Of a DNA stretch of 64,000 nucleotides, positions 40,801-46,291 are shown one piece after another (within the stretch, counting starts at the first letter, position 1; every line of letters begins with the position of its first letter). The position numbers and the translations under genes were made by a program. Source of the stretch: CAXBNB01 sp040151475 (GTDB taxonomy: Bacteria > Bacteroidota > Bacteroidia > Cytophagales > Cyclobacteriaceae). The notes beneath the pieces were generated by a model. It saw only the letters and a program-made list of their open reading frames with translations, was not told the origin of the DNA and searched no databases. The DNA lies in contig NZ_JBDKWG010000147.1 in assembly GCF_040151475.1 (NCBI RefSeq), positions 62,001 to 126,000 on the forward strand, read 5' to 3'.

Positions 40801-41388
40801 AAAAATTGAACCAAATGTTCCAATACCTCCTCCATGATTTGCCGATGTGGTATTCCCATAAATGGCACAATTTATTAGTGTAAGGTCAGCAGTTGAGTAG
40901 TTGTTATTACGTATTGCACCACCATAACCAGTAGTTGCATTGCCTCTAAGAATACAATTTTCCAAGGTCAGGTTTGCTGCGTTGCTGATTGCCCCACCGT
41001 TTGCACTCGACCCATTTTGCATAACCAGATTGGTAATGAGCTGAGTGTACACAGGGCTGTTGGGATTGTTGAAAATCTGAGTGGAGCCACCACCATCTAT
41101 GACCAATTGACCGGGGAGAGCCGGGCCATTTATCGTAATATGATTGCTTATGGTTATCGCAGATAATAAGTTAATGGTGCCATTGACGCCAGTGGCATCA
41201 ATGATGTGTGGATTACCGCCAGTTGCCCCCCCATCACCATTTGCATCAATGATCGCTTGCCTCAACGAACCAGCACCAGAATCGTCAAGGTTGCTGACTG
41301 TAAAAATGGATCCTATAGAATAAGCGGTAGAAACGCAATAAAATAGAAAAATTGTAAGTATAGTAAGCAGTCGGGTATAGTTTCTCAT
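22879..41388 (-). CDS. Giant secreted mosaic protein with T9SS sorting domain
   Basis: This is a 6169-residue surface protein. Approximate order: signal peptide 1-24; right-handed beta-helix 30-343; LamG-type jellyroll 346-513; beta-helix 717-1130; LamG 1131-1317; fibronectin III 1357-1443; LamG 1447-1637; fibronectin III 1680-1773; LamG 1777-1970; long beta-helix 2015-2567; Ig-like and choice-of-anchor domains 2640-3575; fourteen repeats of about 95 residues 3577-5315; fibronectin III 5316-5410; LRR/Ig pairs 5410-5830; a carboxypeptidase-like region with a basic patch; T9SS type A sorting domain about 6080-6169 (LNVYPNPAKNKLTV, RNGLYILNF). It is probably exported by type IX secretion and attached to the cell surface for adhesion or carbohydrate binding. 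No catalytic domain could be identified. The frame is intact over 18.5 kb. Confidence 0.92.
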   Translation of the reverse strand: MRNYTRLLTILTIFLFYCVSTAYSIGSIFTVSNLDDSGAGSLRQAIIDANGDGGATGGNPHIIDATGVNGTINLLSAITISNHITINGPALPGQLVIDGGGSTQIFNNPNSPVYTQLITNLVMQNGSSANGGAISNAANLTLENCILRGNATTGYGGAIRNNNYSTADLTLINCAIYGNTTSANHGGGIGTFGSIFIYNSTITGNSTTGNGGGIYGENFGGSGYVDDSFIYNSIIAGNTASSGSDLGGVSGYTVSYSLVGNNSGSSVTSGSPNASNSYVGTSGIPIDPQFVSDAIPGQITGDLHLRYGSLAINSGDNALIPSGITTDLAGNERIAGSNVDMGTFEGNFENVLDFDGSDDFVTIPHDATLDFSDTDDFTLEAWFSSTSTANQRIISKWGSTGYQMTWNTGNVNFQIGNVNIVGSNGYADGEWHHVAAVRDGTDMIVYVDGIVEVTGSTTNNPSNTADVRIGSFNGASAYFDGQMDEVRIWNVARAQAEIINNMGKVLTSATGLVASYDFNVGIPGGTNTGLTTLPDITGNGNDGTLSGFALSGTSSNWVAETGDYDPGYALITQQAGGTVSTASNAGLTVSDINFLQDSGDEIVFVSQSLSTNGTVTSFVNTNVIDSRWEREWHVTITDVNDNGGVATMTFDFDELGLVTSGAKYGLLYRPDQSSQFQLAGVGAEVVDNTVSFSGNLLNLVDGYYTIGELATVNSTTLYVDENAGGASDGTSWSNAFNDLEVALAIAGTGVEVWVAAGTYIPTDYDRSASFVIEGDIKLYGGFAGGETLLNQRDPKANATILSGDINEDDDPDNIDSSEPSRADNLYHIIVANSGTSDAVLDGFTIQSGNANGSGSDNIGGGIKLNLSGMTINNCVIRYNSVSLNGAGINTSNQSAIISNCEIYENVSDSNGGAIKLATGTTQIFNNLIYANQANNGAGIHTGIVLPGTVIANNIIILNSASNTGGGIHFGGTNADALIVNNTIYGNNAGTKAGGMYIDSSSKGTIKNNIIWGNEAGLSAEVDMESGLHADAVMDYNLISTGAIGMNGSSADPLFTDVNEFDFSLQSGSGAINGGDNSVIPADAADLDGDADTSEGIPFDFAGNTRVQGGTVDMGALEFDGASIQTDAGNAIIFNGTTDFIALTRNTLSTGLTYEAWVSTTSVNVTNSYVGNPAMAIIGDHHNNIRGAFGVHGGVVRYTHWTGSALDFDILDGTKLVNDGNWHHVAVTHNQSTREMKIYVDGVLDAVGISTVYRTDIAYDRIGASYIDGFGTDDFFDGFIDEVRVWNIDRSQSEIQNDIFSTLVGNESGLVDYYQFNEVSGVFLTDISSGNDGALTGFADPNVAWVASGALQEFAPASPSGLFTLEVSNAEIEIGWTDHSFNETAFKIERSSDGGASYTELATVVADIPSYSDTNVTSETGYWYRVRAINEQGYSGYTNEKFATTFAPPHNALDFDGTDDYVELFEDDLFTGDFTLEAWVNLNDFSDYQPILTKAGTDNNSAEFNLQVQGTINGNVNFFLGNGTGISAVDGNNTTDQDIELATWTHLAAVVDGTSILLYINGELSGSSTFSGSRQNNSNPVQIGRYFNGVTQFWPGGIDEVRIWSDVRSESEIQNNMFSSLSGGESNLVAYYKFDQGVADGDNSSPAIDILPDRSHNQNDGILMNFALTGSSSNWTSSGAMDSGAAPDAPTDLVAAAFGNVVVLTWTDNSNDESGFEIERNEVGGPGFSTVFTVGANPSEVFDNTVEADKSYVYRVRSKNTSGSSLPSNVSYASTYTHPGNALTFDGEDDYVRVASDLSLEVTHYTFETWAKINTQPETDAGFIFLQKGQIDTQPNGYIFGYFNEAGTFKVYLAHVDDGGTPYLFTPDYTLQIGEWVHFAGVYDGTKLEVFVNGLSLGTTAVASDPFYTSNEADLKIGVSESTGPTLEAFMDGQLDEIRIWSEARSAAQINASMNSSIFASLEPNLVAYYNFDQSTGTILPDHSTTGGNHGTLTNFPDPTNSSWITSAAAFEPYVVINTNDSGMGSLRQAIINANASSGETITFDIPGTGNVINLVTDLPDITSTMIIDGTTQHDWAFGDEANMVVIDGSTPSAADQSGLIITADDVEIYGLALTNFDDGNTDSQTAAIKVTGNDVIIGAPEKGNIIYHNSNSGIYMVGASGGTIQGNRIGTNPDGSDRSGSNAQDYGIALSGSYGVQIGGDYTNGEGNQIAGVNNYVILVASSSDDIDIYGNKFGIDDSGNDFIETTDGIRVATSSTNVTIGGTDTGQRNFFGASSTAISLASDVSAITIDNNYFGTSEDGNSELNGAFSNGNIQLDAGAVSVTIQNNVMPASGGVNIQTTDPTGIDILDNYFGVFADGQSVASTGPNALTFAGGGGAGNTISGNVFAHSSDAISILAGTTDVIIQNNKIGVFVDGTVTGTGNPRNIDSGIFLQGAVGANSTDQRIMILDNIIANNGQSTIGHGIEITSSSSNILIQGNNIGVLADGTTIAPNEQNGIHMTASTTNVQIGGTGAGEENIIAGNGEYAVFYNATSLAGIQILGNEIFCNTDGGIGFNGTPDLALPTIDNLSASVISGTTSGLADGAVIYVYQSDDDCDSDQGATFVGETTITSNAWSISPGPFDPAGTYTATVTTPGEGTSVFSVPFADTEPPTGYSVSINNAYVNIADPTLTFEINGGEIGADYDYTISSDADGNTLEINGNGTISGSPEDINGVNISTLQDGTLTVSVVLTDVAENAGMAATATVEKDLSVPTLSSVSIGLDPSGNPSYAHPADVVDIAFTSNEDITNVTTSVFSGGEPVTNTIPGITGGPLNWNIRYAPTETDTEGLYTFTIDFEDLVGNVGTQVTTVTDGTFVYFDQTAPTISSTSLSGDNLTLAINFDEGIFSDIDGLADVILDNFILNQSGGVATVSTSSINVISESQVEISLDITGVPDGTETITVEPNEPIYDGAGNSMDLGQSNNSVTLNDKKAPIVSNLSLYTITENLADIYIEVDETSTLYYVLTQSVDPPSFQQILDGQDELGSPAISAANYAITGFTGDTYQITGLSASTNYYVYWAAEDAVGNLSSIISDNFITADPPVDLTFTTESTSVIPLIPGTIDNLIYTVSMEVSGGTANFFGMIFTPDGTYSETDFDQFNFYYSIGVNDFGSATYIDSNGFFSGDPEIPDGMVGLLFEDTYTNETVYWYITADIASGATIGNTFGLDEPIPEENLGLDGSFNIMGTLQASSSFTISQVPSGYSVTINNPVVNLAQALLNFEINSGELGADYEYEISSSADDNTLKVTGIGTISDDPQIVSNVDVSALSDGELLVSVILKDEFSNAGLPATGTVVKDVTVPNVISITPSLFNITDADVGAGNFSVVIVYNESMDIGINTPEISFTPDLSSTLTFASGIFTNGSLPNDTYTATFNVSDANVAIGLIDIDVTSGLDQVGNLQADGNQPDAFNVVTANPEIEITGLDIEIVDGDNTPSTFDDTGFGDLLVSASPVTKTFTINNIGTGDLILGTDAVSVSGDTDFVVVAQPDQVVLAGESTTFSVQFTALAEGLRVSEVLIFNNDVDENPYNFNIHGTGLLPALTLLAPNGGGQFQQNTALNISFTTDNLDESEIIAIDYSSDGGVSWTEIGSGTVAGLSGAFTLFLDSDIYPVGSENLIAVRNDANILLSVSETTFEIIPGDPVVTISTLPSTGTSITVGVSNQIIYQYSYDVAVSDATPIDVAFTLQGNATVAEFAPDGFKLYESSTNDFSTATQIGTASYGNVGTDKIGFSLNETIVAGSTRFFWLTVDIDALAKNSNFNIANPLTGDFGFEIAIKNLQTIQGATYTIQEPTDQQITLISPVGGEQVVQNADFPIRWTTSNFEGNEMIIIEYSTDAGSNWNALVSNASALLNGTYNWFVDEFNFTPGSNYRIRVRTENNTTSSESASSFEVIIPDPTVNIATLPVSGKSLIAGSSANIIGQLRFDVTAANAEVAGIIFRFQGNSIASDFETGGFKLFSNSVNNFSTATQIGAGVDYGNVAENNVGFEFDQNIDRDASVYYWLTADISAGASVSSFNTQLPVESDFGLGDANKNLFVSVGASFNIMPPGSPSIVVTSPEGGSTFEQGNQINIGFSTSDFTGDPTLVLEYSANNGSSWTFLVSNTISGFNGSFAWTTSAAQVSGDNYKIRLRTEDGTVVGESSGTFEIISPPKELTLINPTNTGITVFQNSTYIINWSAQNFVGTETLIVEYSSDAGANYIVLSSGPVTMFAGKYNWFVNTNVSLGSTNKIRIRTSDGSSVVTSSSDFTVAPPVPPSLSLQSPNVGTVSIEQNSTFAITWQAHNFVGTENLFVEYSNDGGVEWSVIKTGTVSALNGKINWFVDHEIYAAGSQYRIRVRTSNNSLISTSPDFAITVPEVATISIESPNGGEIYEQKSSHSISFVTTGISRTRSLVLEYSINDGTNWTGIASGLVGQFEGNYNWFIDQSKYATGNSYKIRIRTQDGTVEDTSNTFFSIIEPRPVLTLLDPNGSEKIKRNSTFSILWDSKNFQGSETLIIEYSKDGGLSNDWFFIAQGTVSGFGGKYQWFINPATYTTGTQYKVRVRNTNSTALDDSDQNFQIVPEVVKSILVTFPNGGEVIEQNSTQVIKWNTTNFIGSESLVIEYTTSNAWQELATGTANSFNGSLNWFVDNTIFGVNTDYQVRVRTVDSSVSDRNNEVFSVVAPVTQVLAMIAPVGGEQIEQNETYNIRFSSTGFAGSDVLRLEYSNDGVGWNAISTNTVSGFGGNYIWIVDDFIYNARADYRIRIIDDASGSIISEGGIFEIIEPEVVSEITVSSPNTNEQISLNSNYKIEWSTEGIPDSETLIIEFSADGGFSDWDFLTTGTVSSLEGQYNWFVDETIYDLGISNKIRVRTADDVVSDESDDFFEIISPDRVAFNILSPNGGEVLQQNATIDILFNTLGLEDDETIVLEYSTDGFNWTNLATTTVISFNGKFSWFIDPVVFLPHQRYRIRIRNTDSSAIDESDDLFEIIEEIVPELTLTSLLGGEQIEQNSTQAITWNESNLTGSENINIDYSIDGGNNWLNLISASADQFGGEYVWYVDAATFAVGVNYKVRVQTSNGVASSESEQPFEVMAPVSLALNVVSPNGGEQIEQNSTFNIKFNSFGLDANEVIDIEWSTDGTVWNNIASNTVAAFKGSFAWLVDAATYPIGSNYLIRVQNTTNTLQDQVDAVFEVIEQKSITVLNPNGGEKLDQNRNFTIAFSTTGLAGDIPLIIEYSVNGGLFWSPLTDGTVTSLSGSFVWFVDRALFKASNTYSIRVKTSDGKVSDVSNALFSVIAPVATFANQVEPFSFTANWNKYPEATSYLLDVSTSKSFDTFVSGYESLSVAGLSTKVTGLYHDTRYYYRVRANVGPDYTSANSNVITVKLPVSTELKADSLLLVNVYNATNGENWTNKGQWLQGKVKDWYGVTFSDGSITALDLSNNNLSGGFPDISSGFDDLATVNLSSNLLTSVADLSSLTIEGSLTSLDITLNKLDFAALDAISDIRNNNAYSFNPQGLLLEDTVIIAESTSSIELNRLVGGTGNQYQWYKDGVEVAGGVDPDLGIVPLPFLIYKIHDGIYHVEVTNPSYAGLILETNPAQLRVSSLERDSLALLAIYDAMGGANWTGTVIGWRRDNRRVGDWTGVVDAGNRITGLNLPGRGVINDLPSDIKDITQIKSVDLSGNAITGLPDMTSLKKIENINVSGNKLEFDDFERNLDHLSKIVIGTQNPFGFPVDPVKVKAGVDYPISVEIGGENNIYEWERKAYVLYGSPASFVVQPKEVGSTVVLENLRFDNMGTYRCRITNPEVPGLTLVSNETLVVGTVDLQGKVYDNNGTEVNEGDIGMMVIRDLNTRYDSLINPATGQPTFQVGLDGYIIRDVPLGDYIIGVRSDPTKYIQTYYVSEYEWLTADTLSLRDKKGKLNINITNIPVPDPGNFGDGTFSGVFEEDDGLDDGRTLGRRRLAGKGCALKRRRGSGRGDADEIFDLYAYVETNDEGEFVFEELIPGTYRFSIEFPGIPMDENSFTEFVVSGDLREANAFSVLATATPEGVIHVGLNEILSIHKEYFGELNVYPNPAKNKLTVNYDKLTVTGVYARVVDLFGNVLLDQEIVNGFQQKTELDISGIRNGLYILNFIDTNDDNLIISTSKFVISR
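25440..30660 (-). repeat. Fourteen tandem protein repeats of about 95 residues inside the giant gene
   Basis: Each unit opens with a motif like SPNGGEQIEQNSTFNI, followed by LxLEYSxDGGxxW, then NGxYNWFVD and YRIRVRTxDG. The openings start near protein residues 3577 to 5220. The repeats have diverged at DNA level, so recent duplication is not evident. Two insertions of about 150 residues (opening TISTLPSTG and NIATLPVSG) separate the first three units. The fold is probably an immunoglobulin-like sandwich forming a stalk. Confidence 0.85.
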
Positions 41389-41762
41389 TCTTCCTTAAAC
41401 AGATGCAAATATCAATCATCTAAAATATCACCTTTTGCCTAAATAATACATACCCTGCATTAGGTATTTATTAAATTATCTATAAGTATTTAAACAAACC
41501 TTTAAATTAATTTATTCTGGATACAATAGCTATACAGTCATAGAATCTATGGTTAGTTTTTCGATGAATAAGGTTGATTATTAGACAGATAGATCAACAT
41601 ATAGAATGGAGAGATTCACCAGTTGTCATATCTTTAGGGTCTAATAAAAACAGGTAACCAAGTACAAGAAATACTGGTTCCACGTAAAAATAAAAGTATA
41701 AATTCAATAACAATATCTTAGATTTATCTAAATTTTACAATCGTATAAAAAGAGGCTTTACC
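41389..41762. other. 374-bp divergent intergenic region
   Basis: No gene is visible between the giant secreted protein (leftward) and the TPR-CHAT gene (rightward). The region is very AT-rich and should contain both promoters. Only short inverted repeats are seen (for example ATACC/GGTAT around 41450-41470), none convincing as an operator. Confidence 0.6.
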
Positions 41763-44700
41763 ATGAGATTGATAAGAAATATAATCCTTAGTTTTTTTAT
41801 AATACTATTTACGCTACCAACATCTGCACAATATGATTTTGGAAACAAAGAGTTGAAAAAAATATACAGCAAGCTCGAAAAAGCTTATGATGATTACGAT
41901 TATCAAACCATTCTTGATTATGAAGATAAGGTCTTGGAACTGGTAGAACCAAAACAAGATACACTTACTGCTTTAATTTATTCTTTTTTGGCAGAAGCCT
42001 ATTTAGATTTTGACTACAATCCTGACAAATGCCTAAATTATTATCAGAAAGAATATGATCTCAGGCTGAAAATCCAAAGCGAGGATGATGAACTAATAAA
42101 AAATACGGCCTTTAATATGGCCTTTATCATGGATGAAGTGGGGAAGTACAAGGATGCTGAGATTCTCCTTCTCGATTTGATCGAAAAAGACAAGAAAAGT
42201 TATGGGACGAAAAGTAGTGAGTACATTAATACTTCGTTGAAACTGGGTCAGCATTATCAATATACAAAACAATATGAAGACTATAAAAAAGGACTGAAAC
42301 TATACAAAGGATTGTTCAAGTTCATCAAAAAAGACAACCCATTATATGGCGAATTATTGAATGGAATCGGCGGAACCTATGATGAAATGGGTTCGTATGA
42401 AGCTGCTGAAACCAACTACCTCAATGCTCTTGATGCCTTTGAAACCAGTGGGCAATATGCATCTTTAAATACTGTCATCAATCTTAATTCTCTAGGGTTG
42501 ATGTACGAGAAAACAGGGAGATTGCCCGAAGCTGAAGAAACATACAATGAAGCATTATCCATACTCAATCGGCTTTCAGGTGACAATGAAGATATTTTCC
42601 AAACCATTTTCAACAATCTGGGAGGCACCTATTATCTACTTGGAAAATACACTGAAGCGGATAGGGAGTTACAAAAAGCGGTGTTGATCGCTGAAGACTT
42701 TTACGGAAATGATTCTGACGTGTATGCCATAGCATTGTCGTCTCAGGCCGATTCCTATTTTTTCCAAAAAAGATATGACGAAGCAGAAGTAAAATTTAAA
42801 CAGGCTCTGGATATATTCATAGAAACCCAGGGGGAAGATTCTTATGATGCGGCACTCATGACCTACAATCTTTCACGGGTATATAGAGAAAAAAGACTAT
42901 TTGATAAGGCTCTGGAGTTTAATAAAAAAGCGATAGAAAACCTGAAAGCATCAATTGGAGAAGAAGACGATGAATACGTAAGGTCGCTAATGAATCTGGG
43001 AGCAATTCAAAATACCATTCACAACTATGCAGAAGCTTCTGACTATTACAATCAAGCACTTAAAATTAGAAAAAAGACCCTGGGTGTAAATCACCCCAGA
43101 TATGCTGAAACAACTCAAAAATTGGCTTTGTTGAATTGGGCTATGGATAATAAAACTGAAGCCATTGATTACTACAAACAAACATTCGAAAACTATTTCA
43201 CCCAAATTGAAGCTTATTTTCCTACCATGACGGAAGAAGAAAAGGCCAAATTTTACAATACCAAAGTAAAAACCACATTTGAGCAGTTCAACTCCTATGC
43301 ATTTGACAAAGGGATAGAAGACAAATCACTTTGGGGAGAAATGTACAACTATCAACTGGCAACTAAGGGGTTGATAATGTATGCAACAGGCAAGGTCAGG
43401 ACAAGTATTATGAATAGTGGAGATACCGTACTCATCGACAAATATCAAACTTGGATCAGTCAAAAAGAACAATTGTCCAAATTGTTCAGTTCAGTAAAAG
43501 AAGATATCTTTTCAAGAAACTTTAAGATAGATTCCATTACCAGAGCTGCCGATAAACTGGAAAAGGAAATCAGTGTAAAGTCCAAAGCATTTGCAAATAC
43601 CTACACTCAAAACAGAGTAACCTGGCAACAGGTTCAACAAAAGCTTAAACCGGGCGAAGCAGCAGTAGAAATCATCAGGTTCAGAAGTTTCAAACCAGAT
43701 TCTGCCGGTTTATATACAGATGAAATATACTACGCCGGATTAGTTTTAACCTCTGAGACAACCGAAAACCCTGAATTGGTAGTATTGAGAAATGGCAAGC
43801 AAATGGAAAATAAATTTCTTTCAAACTACAGGAATGCCATCAAATACAAGGTGGAGGAAGCCCATTCCTACAGGCTCTTTTGGAGACCAATCGCCAATAA
43901 ATTAAATGGTATCAAAAAGGTTTACCTTTCACCTGATGGTATTTACAATCAAATAAGTATCAATACACTACAAAACCCTGCAACAAAAAAATACACTTTG
44001 GATGAATTGGAAATAAAAGTAGTAACTAATACTAAAGATTTAGTGCTTTCTGCATCTGCCGGATCATCAAATTTGAAAAGAGGGAAAGCACATTTATTCG
44101 GATTTCCAAACTACAATATGGGAGAAATTGAAGATAAACAAGAAAATGAAGGCACTGATGAAATCAAACCTGCAGGGCAAAGAAGTGTAAGAGGATCAAG
44201 AGCTACCAGAGGAAGTGGCATCCGCGGGGGTATTTCAAGAGGTTTGAGAGGAAATCTTCAACGATACATCAATAGCAACTCTCTACTTGCCATGTTGCCC
44301 GGAACCAAGATTGAAATCGAAAATATTGCTAAACAATATGAGCTAAATGGAATGCCTCCATCTGCCTTGTTTGGAAATGATGCAATGGAAGATTCTGTTA
44401 AAAATTTAAACAACCCACAAACACTGCACATTGCTACTCATGGCTTCTTCTTAGAAAATCAGGAACCGGAAGAAGGCATTGAAATTGACAAATATGTTGA
44501 AAATCCCTTGCTTCGCTCCGGGCTCATTCTGGCAGGTGCCAACAGCTTCCTGCAATCCGGATCGATATCTAATGACAGACAGGACGGGCAAGATGGTATT
44601 CTTACTGCTTATGAAGCAATGAACCTCAATCTGGATCAAACCGACCTGGTGGTGTTATCAGCCTGTGAAACCGGACTTGGAGAAATCAGCAACGGAGAAG

Positions 44701-44927
44701 GTGTTTATGGACTTCAACGTTCATTTCAAATAGCTGGTGCAAAAAGTGTGATCATGAGTATGTGGACTGTCGATGATGCAGCTACACAGGAATTGATGAC
44801 TAATTTTTACAGTGAATGGCTTAAAACAGGAGACAAAAACAAGTCTTTCATCAATGCCCAAAAGAAGCTCAAAGAAAAATGGAAAAGTCCTTATTATTGG
44901 GGAGCTTTTGTAATGGTTGGGTTTTAA
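41763..44927 (+). CDS. Exported TPR-CHAT (caspase-like) protein
   Basis: The 1054-residue product has a signal peptide (IILSFFIILFTLPTSAQ) and about ten tetratricopeptide repeats (residues 30-490, for example AAETNYLNALDAFE, EAEETYNEALSILNRL, EASDYYNQALKIRKKTLG). A linker precedes a C-terminal CHAT protease domain (about 640-1054). The catalytic pair is visible: His893 in HIATHGFF and Cys968 in VVLSACETGLG, followed by GVYGLQRSFQIAGAKSVIMSMW. Between two strands of the CHAT domain, at about 807-835, is an arginine/glycine-rich segment (RSVRGSRATRGSGIRGG). CHAT domains cleave proteins; the TPRs would choose the target. The signal peptide places it in the periplasm or beyond. The target is unknown. 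Confidence 0.9.
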   Translation: MRLIRNIILSFFIILFTLPTSAQYDFGNKELKKIYSKLEKAYDDYDYQTILDYEDKVLELVEPKQDTLTALIYSFLAEAYLDFDYNPDKCLNYYQKEYDLRLKIQSEDDELIKNTAFNMAFIMDEVGKYKDAEILLLDLIEKDKKSYGTKSSEYINTSLKLGQHYQYTKQYEDYKKGLKLYKGLFKFIKKDNPLYGELLNGIGGTYDEMGSYEAAETNYLNALDAFETSGQYASLNTVINLNSLGLMYEKTGRLPEAEETYNEALSILNRLSGDNEDIFQTIFNNLGGTYYLLGKYTEADRELQKAVLIAEDFYGNDSDVYAIALSSQADSYFFQKRYDEAEVKFKQALDIFIETQGEDSYDAALMTYNLSRVYREKRLFDKALEFNKKAIENLKASIGEEDDEYVRSLMNLGAIQNTIHNYAEASDYYNQALKIRKKTLGVNHPRYAETTQKLALLNWAMDNKTEAIDYYKQTFENYFTQIEAYFPTMTEEEKAKFYNTKVKTTFEQFNSYAFDKGIEDKSLWGEMYNYQLATKGLIMYATGKVRTSIMNSGDTVLIDKYQTWISQKEQLSKLFSSVKEDIFSRNFKIDSITRAADKLEKEISVKSKAFANTYTQNRVTWQQVQQKLKPGEAAVEIIRFRSFKPDSAGLYTDEIYYAGLVLTSETTENPELVVLRNGKQMENKFLSNYRNAIKYKVEEAHSYRLFWRPIANKLNGIKKVYLSPDGIYNQISINTLQNPATKKYTLDELEIKVVTNTKDLVLSASAGSSNLKRGKAHLFGFPNYNMGEIEDKQENEGTDEIKPAGQRSVRGSRATRGSGIRGGISRGLRGNLQRYINSNSLLAMLPGTKIEIENIAKQYELNGMPPSALFGNDAMEDSVKNLNNPQTLHIATHGFFLENQEPEEGIEIDKYVENPLLRSGLILAGANSFLQSGSISNDRQDGQDGILTAYEAMNLNLDQTDLVVLSACETGLGEISNGEGVYGLQRSFQIAGAKSVIMSMWTVDDAATQELMTNFYSEWLKTGDKNKSFINAQKKLKEKWKSPYYWGAFVMVGF

Positions 44928-44958
44928 AAATCTCTTTCCCTTACTGAAAGGGAGGACA

Positions 44959-46281
44959 TTACTTTAAGGTCACCAAATCTTGAACTTGATCATCTGAAGG
45001 TAAGTTTAAATGATCAAGTTCACTTATCACAATCTGACTAACCGAATCAAATTCTATTTTCGCATCTGCCAGTATTGGGTTGGCTGCCGGTAAATCTACT
45101 TTCAAAGCATCTACCTGCACTCCGTTTTTCCAGAATCGGTAACACAAATGTGGCCCATTTGCCAACCCTGTTTTTCCGACAAAACCAATAGTTTCTCCCT
45201 GCTTTACTTTTGCACCCTTTCTTATGCCCGTGGCGATTTTAGACATGTGCAGGTATTGGGTAGAAATATTTTCATTGTGCTTTATTTTGACATAGTTGCC
45301 GTTGTATTTATGGTAACGGGCTTCAAGTACCACACCATCCCCCACCGTTCTAATTGGAGTCCCAGTAGGGGCTGCATAGTCTGTTCCCAAATGTGCTTTA
45401 TACCTTTTTTGAACCGGGTGAAAACGTCTGCCGGAATACCTTGAACTAATTCTGGTAAACTTTAAAGGTTCCTTTAGCAAACTTCTTCTAAGACTTTTTC
45501 CATTTGGTTCAAAATAGTCTAACCCATTTCCCTGATCATAAGCAATGGCATAGTAAGATTCGCCTTTATGTTCAAAGTATGCTCCTTCGATTCCATTTAT
45601 TCCTACAGGTACACCATCAACCAACTTCTCTTTGTAAATGATTTTGTAATTGTCTCCTTTTTGAATTCCATAAAAATCGACCTGCCACGCAAAAACATCT
45701 ACTGCCAAATCAACCAGTTCAGGTGTTGCCCCAGAGTCCACCATGGTTTCGTAAAATGAAGATGTGATTCTTCCACTCAATGTTTTTTTTACTATTTCTA
45801 TAGGCTTTTCAGACTTATATATATTAATAGAATCTGAAAAATCGTACACCAAGTATTCAATTGGATTAGGACGGTAAATGAAATGTGTACCTGTTTTGGT
45901 GCTATCTTTTTTGTATAAAATACTATAATCCTTTCCAGACACCAGTTTTCTTACATCAAATACCTTTTTCGACTTAACAGCGAGCTTATGTATGAGATCA
46001 TAAGACACATTAAAAGGTGTTAAAATATCGGCAAGGTTTTGATTCCTCTTGATCTTTCCTTCAAAAACTTCCAAAGAATCAACTACAATTTCATAGTATT
46101 TTTGTGGAGGAAGAACTACAATTGAATCTTTCACTGGTTCTTGTACTGCTTCAACTGAAGCAACCTGCCTGGGCTTGTCCTGACAACAATATAGCAGAAA
46201 AGAAAAAACCAACAGGAGGCACGAGATCAATGCACTTCTCCTACTCCTATTGGTTAATATTTTAGGCCAATATTTTGGCAT
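44959..46281 (-). CDS. M23-family peptidoglycan endopeptidase, lipoprotein
   Basis: The 440-residue product has a lipoprotein signal (LISCLLLVFSFLLYCCQD), a LysM-like/OapA-type region (residues about 70-250) and a C-terminal M23 domain. Zinc-site residues are His297 and Asp301 (HLGTD) and the GPHLCYRF segment, where His378 is present but the usual third zinc ligand is Cys380 instead of His. The domain otherwise has all its landmarks (YVKIKH, YLHMSKI, VKQGETIGFVGKTGLA). It should trim peptide cross-links of peptidoglycan during growth, if active. It starts 10 bases after metK on the same strand. Confidence 0.85.
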   Translation of the reverse strand: MPKYWPKILTNRSRRSALISCLLLVFSFLLYCCQDKPRQVASVEAVQEPVKDSIVVLPPQKYYEIVVDSLEVFEGKIKRNQNLADILTPFNVSYDLIHKLAVKSKKVFDVRKLVSGKDYSILYKKDSTKTGTHFIYRPNPIEYLVYDFSDSINIYKSEKPIEIVKKTLSGRITSSFYETMVDSGATPELVDLAVDVFAWQVDFYGIQKGDNYKIIYKEKLVDGVPVGINGIEGAYFEHKGESYYAIAYDQGNGLDYFEPNGKSLRRSLLKEPLKFTRISSRYSGRRFHPVQKRYKAHLGTDYAAPTGTPIRTVGDGVVLEARYHKYNGNYVKIKHNENISTQYLHMSKIATGIRKGAKVKQGETIGFVGKTGLANGPHLCYRFWKNGVQVDALKVDLPAANPILADAKIEFDSVSQIVISELDHLNLPSDDQVQDLVTLK

Positions 46282-46291
46282 ATTTTAAAAA

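Noticed and set aside
22879..41388. Many antisense ORFs of 60-140 codons within the giant gene
   Set aside because: They lie opposite an intact frame with clear domain structure throughout and show no recognisable proteins.
44937..44953. Hairpin TCCCTT/AAGGGA between the CHAT and M23 genes
   Set aside because: Only six base pairs and no T-run; it may help convergent termination but is not supported on its own.
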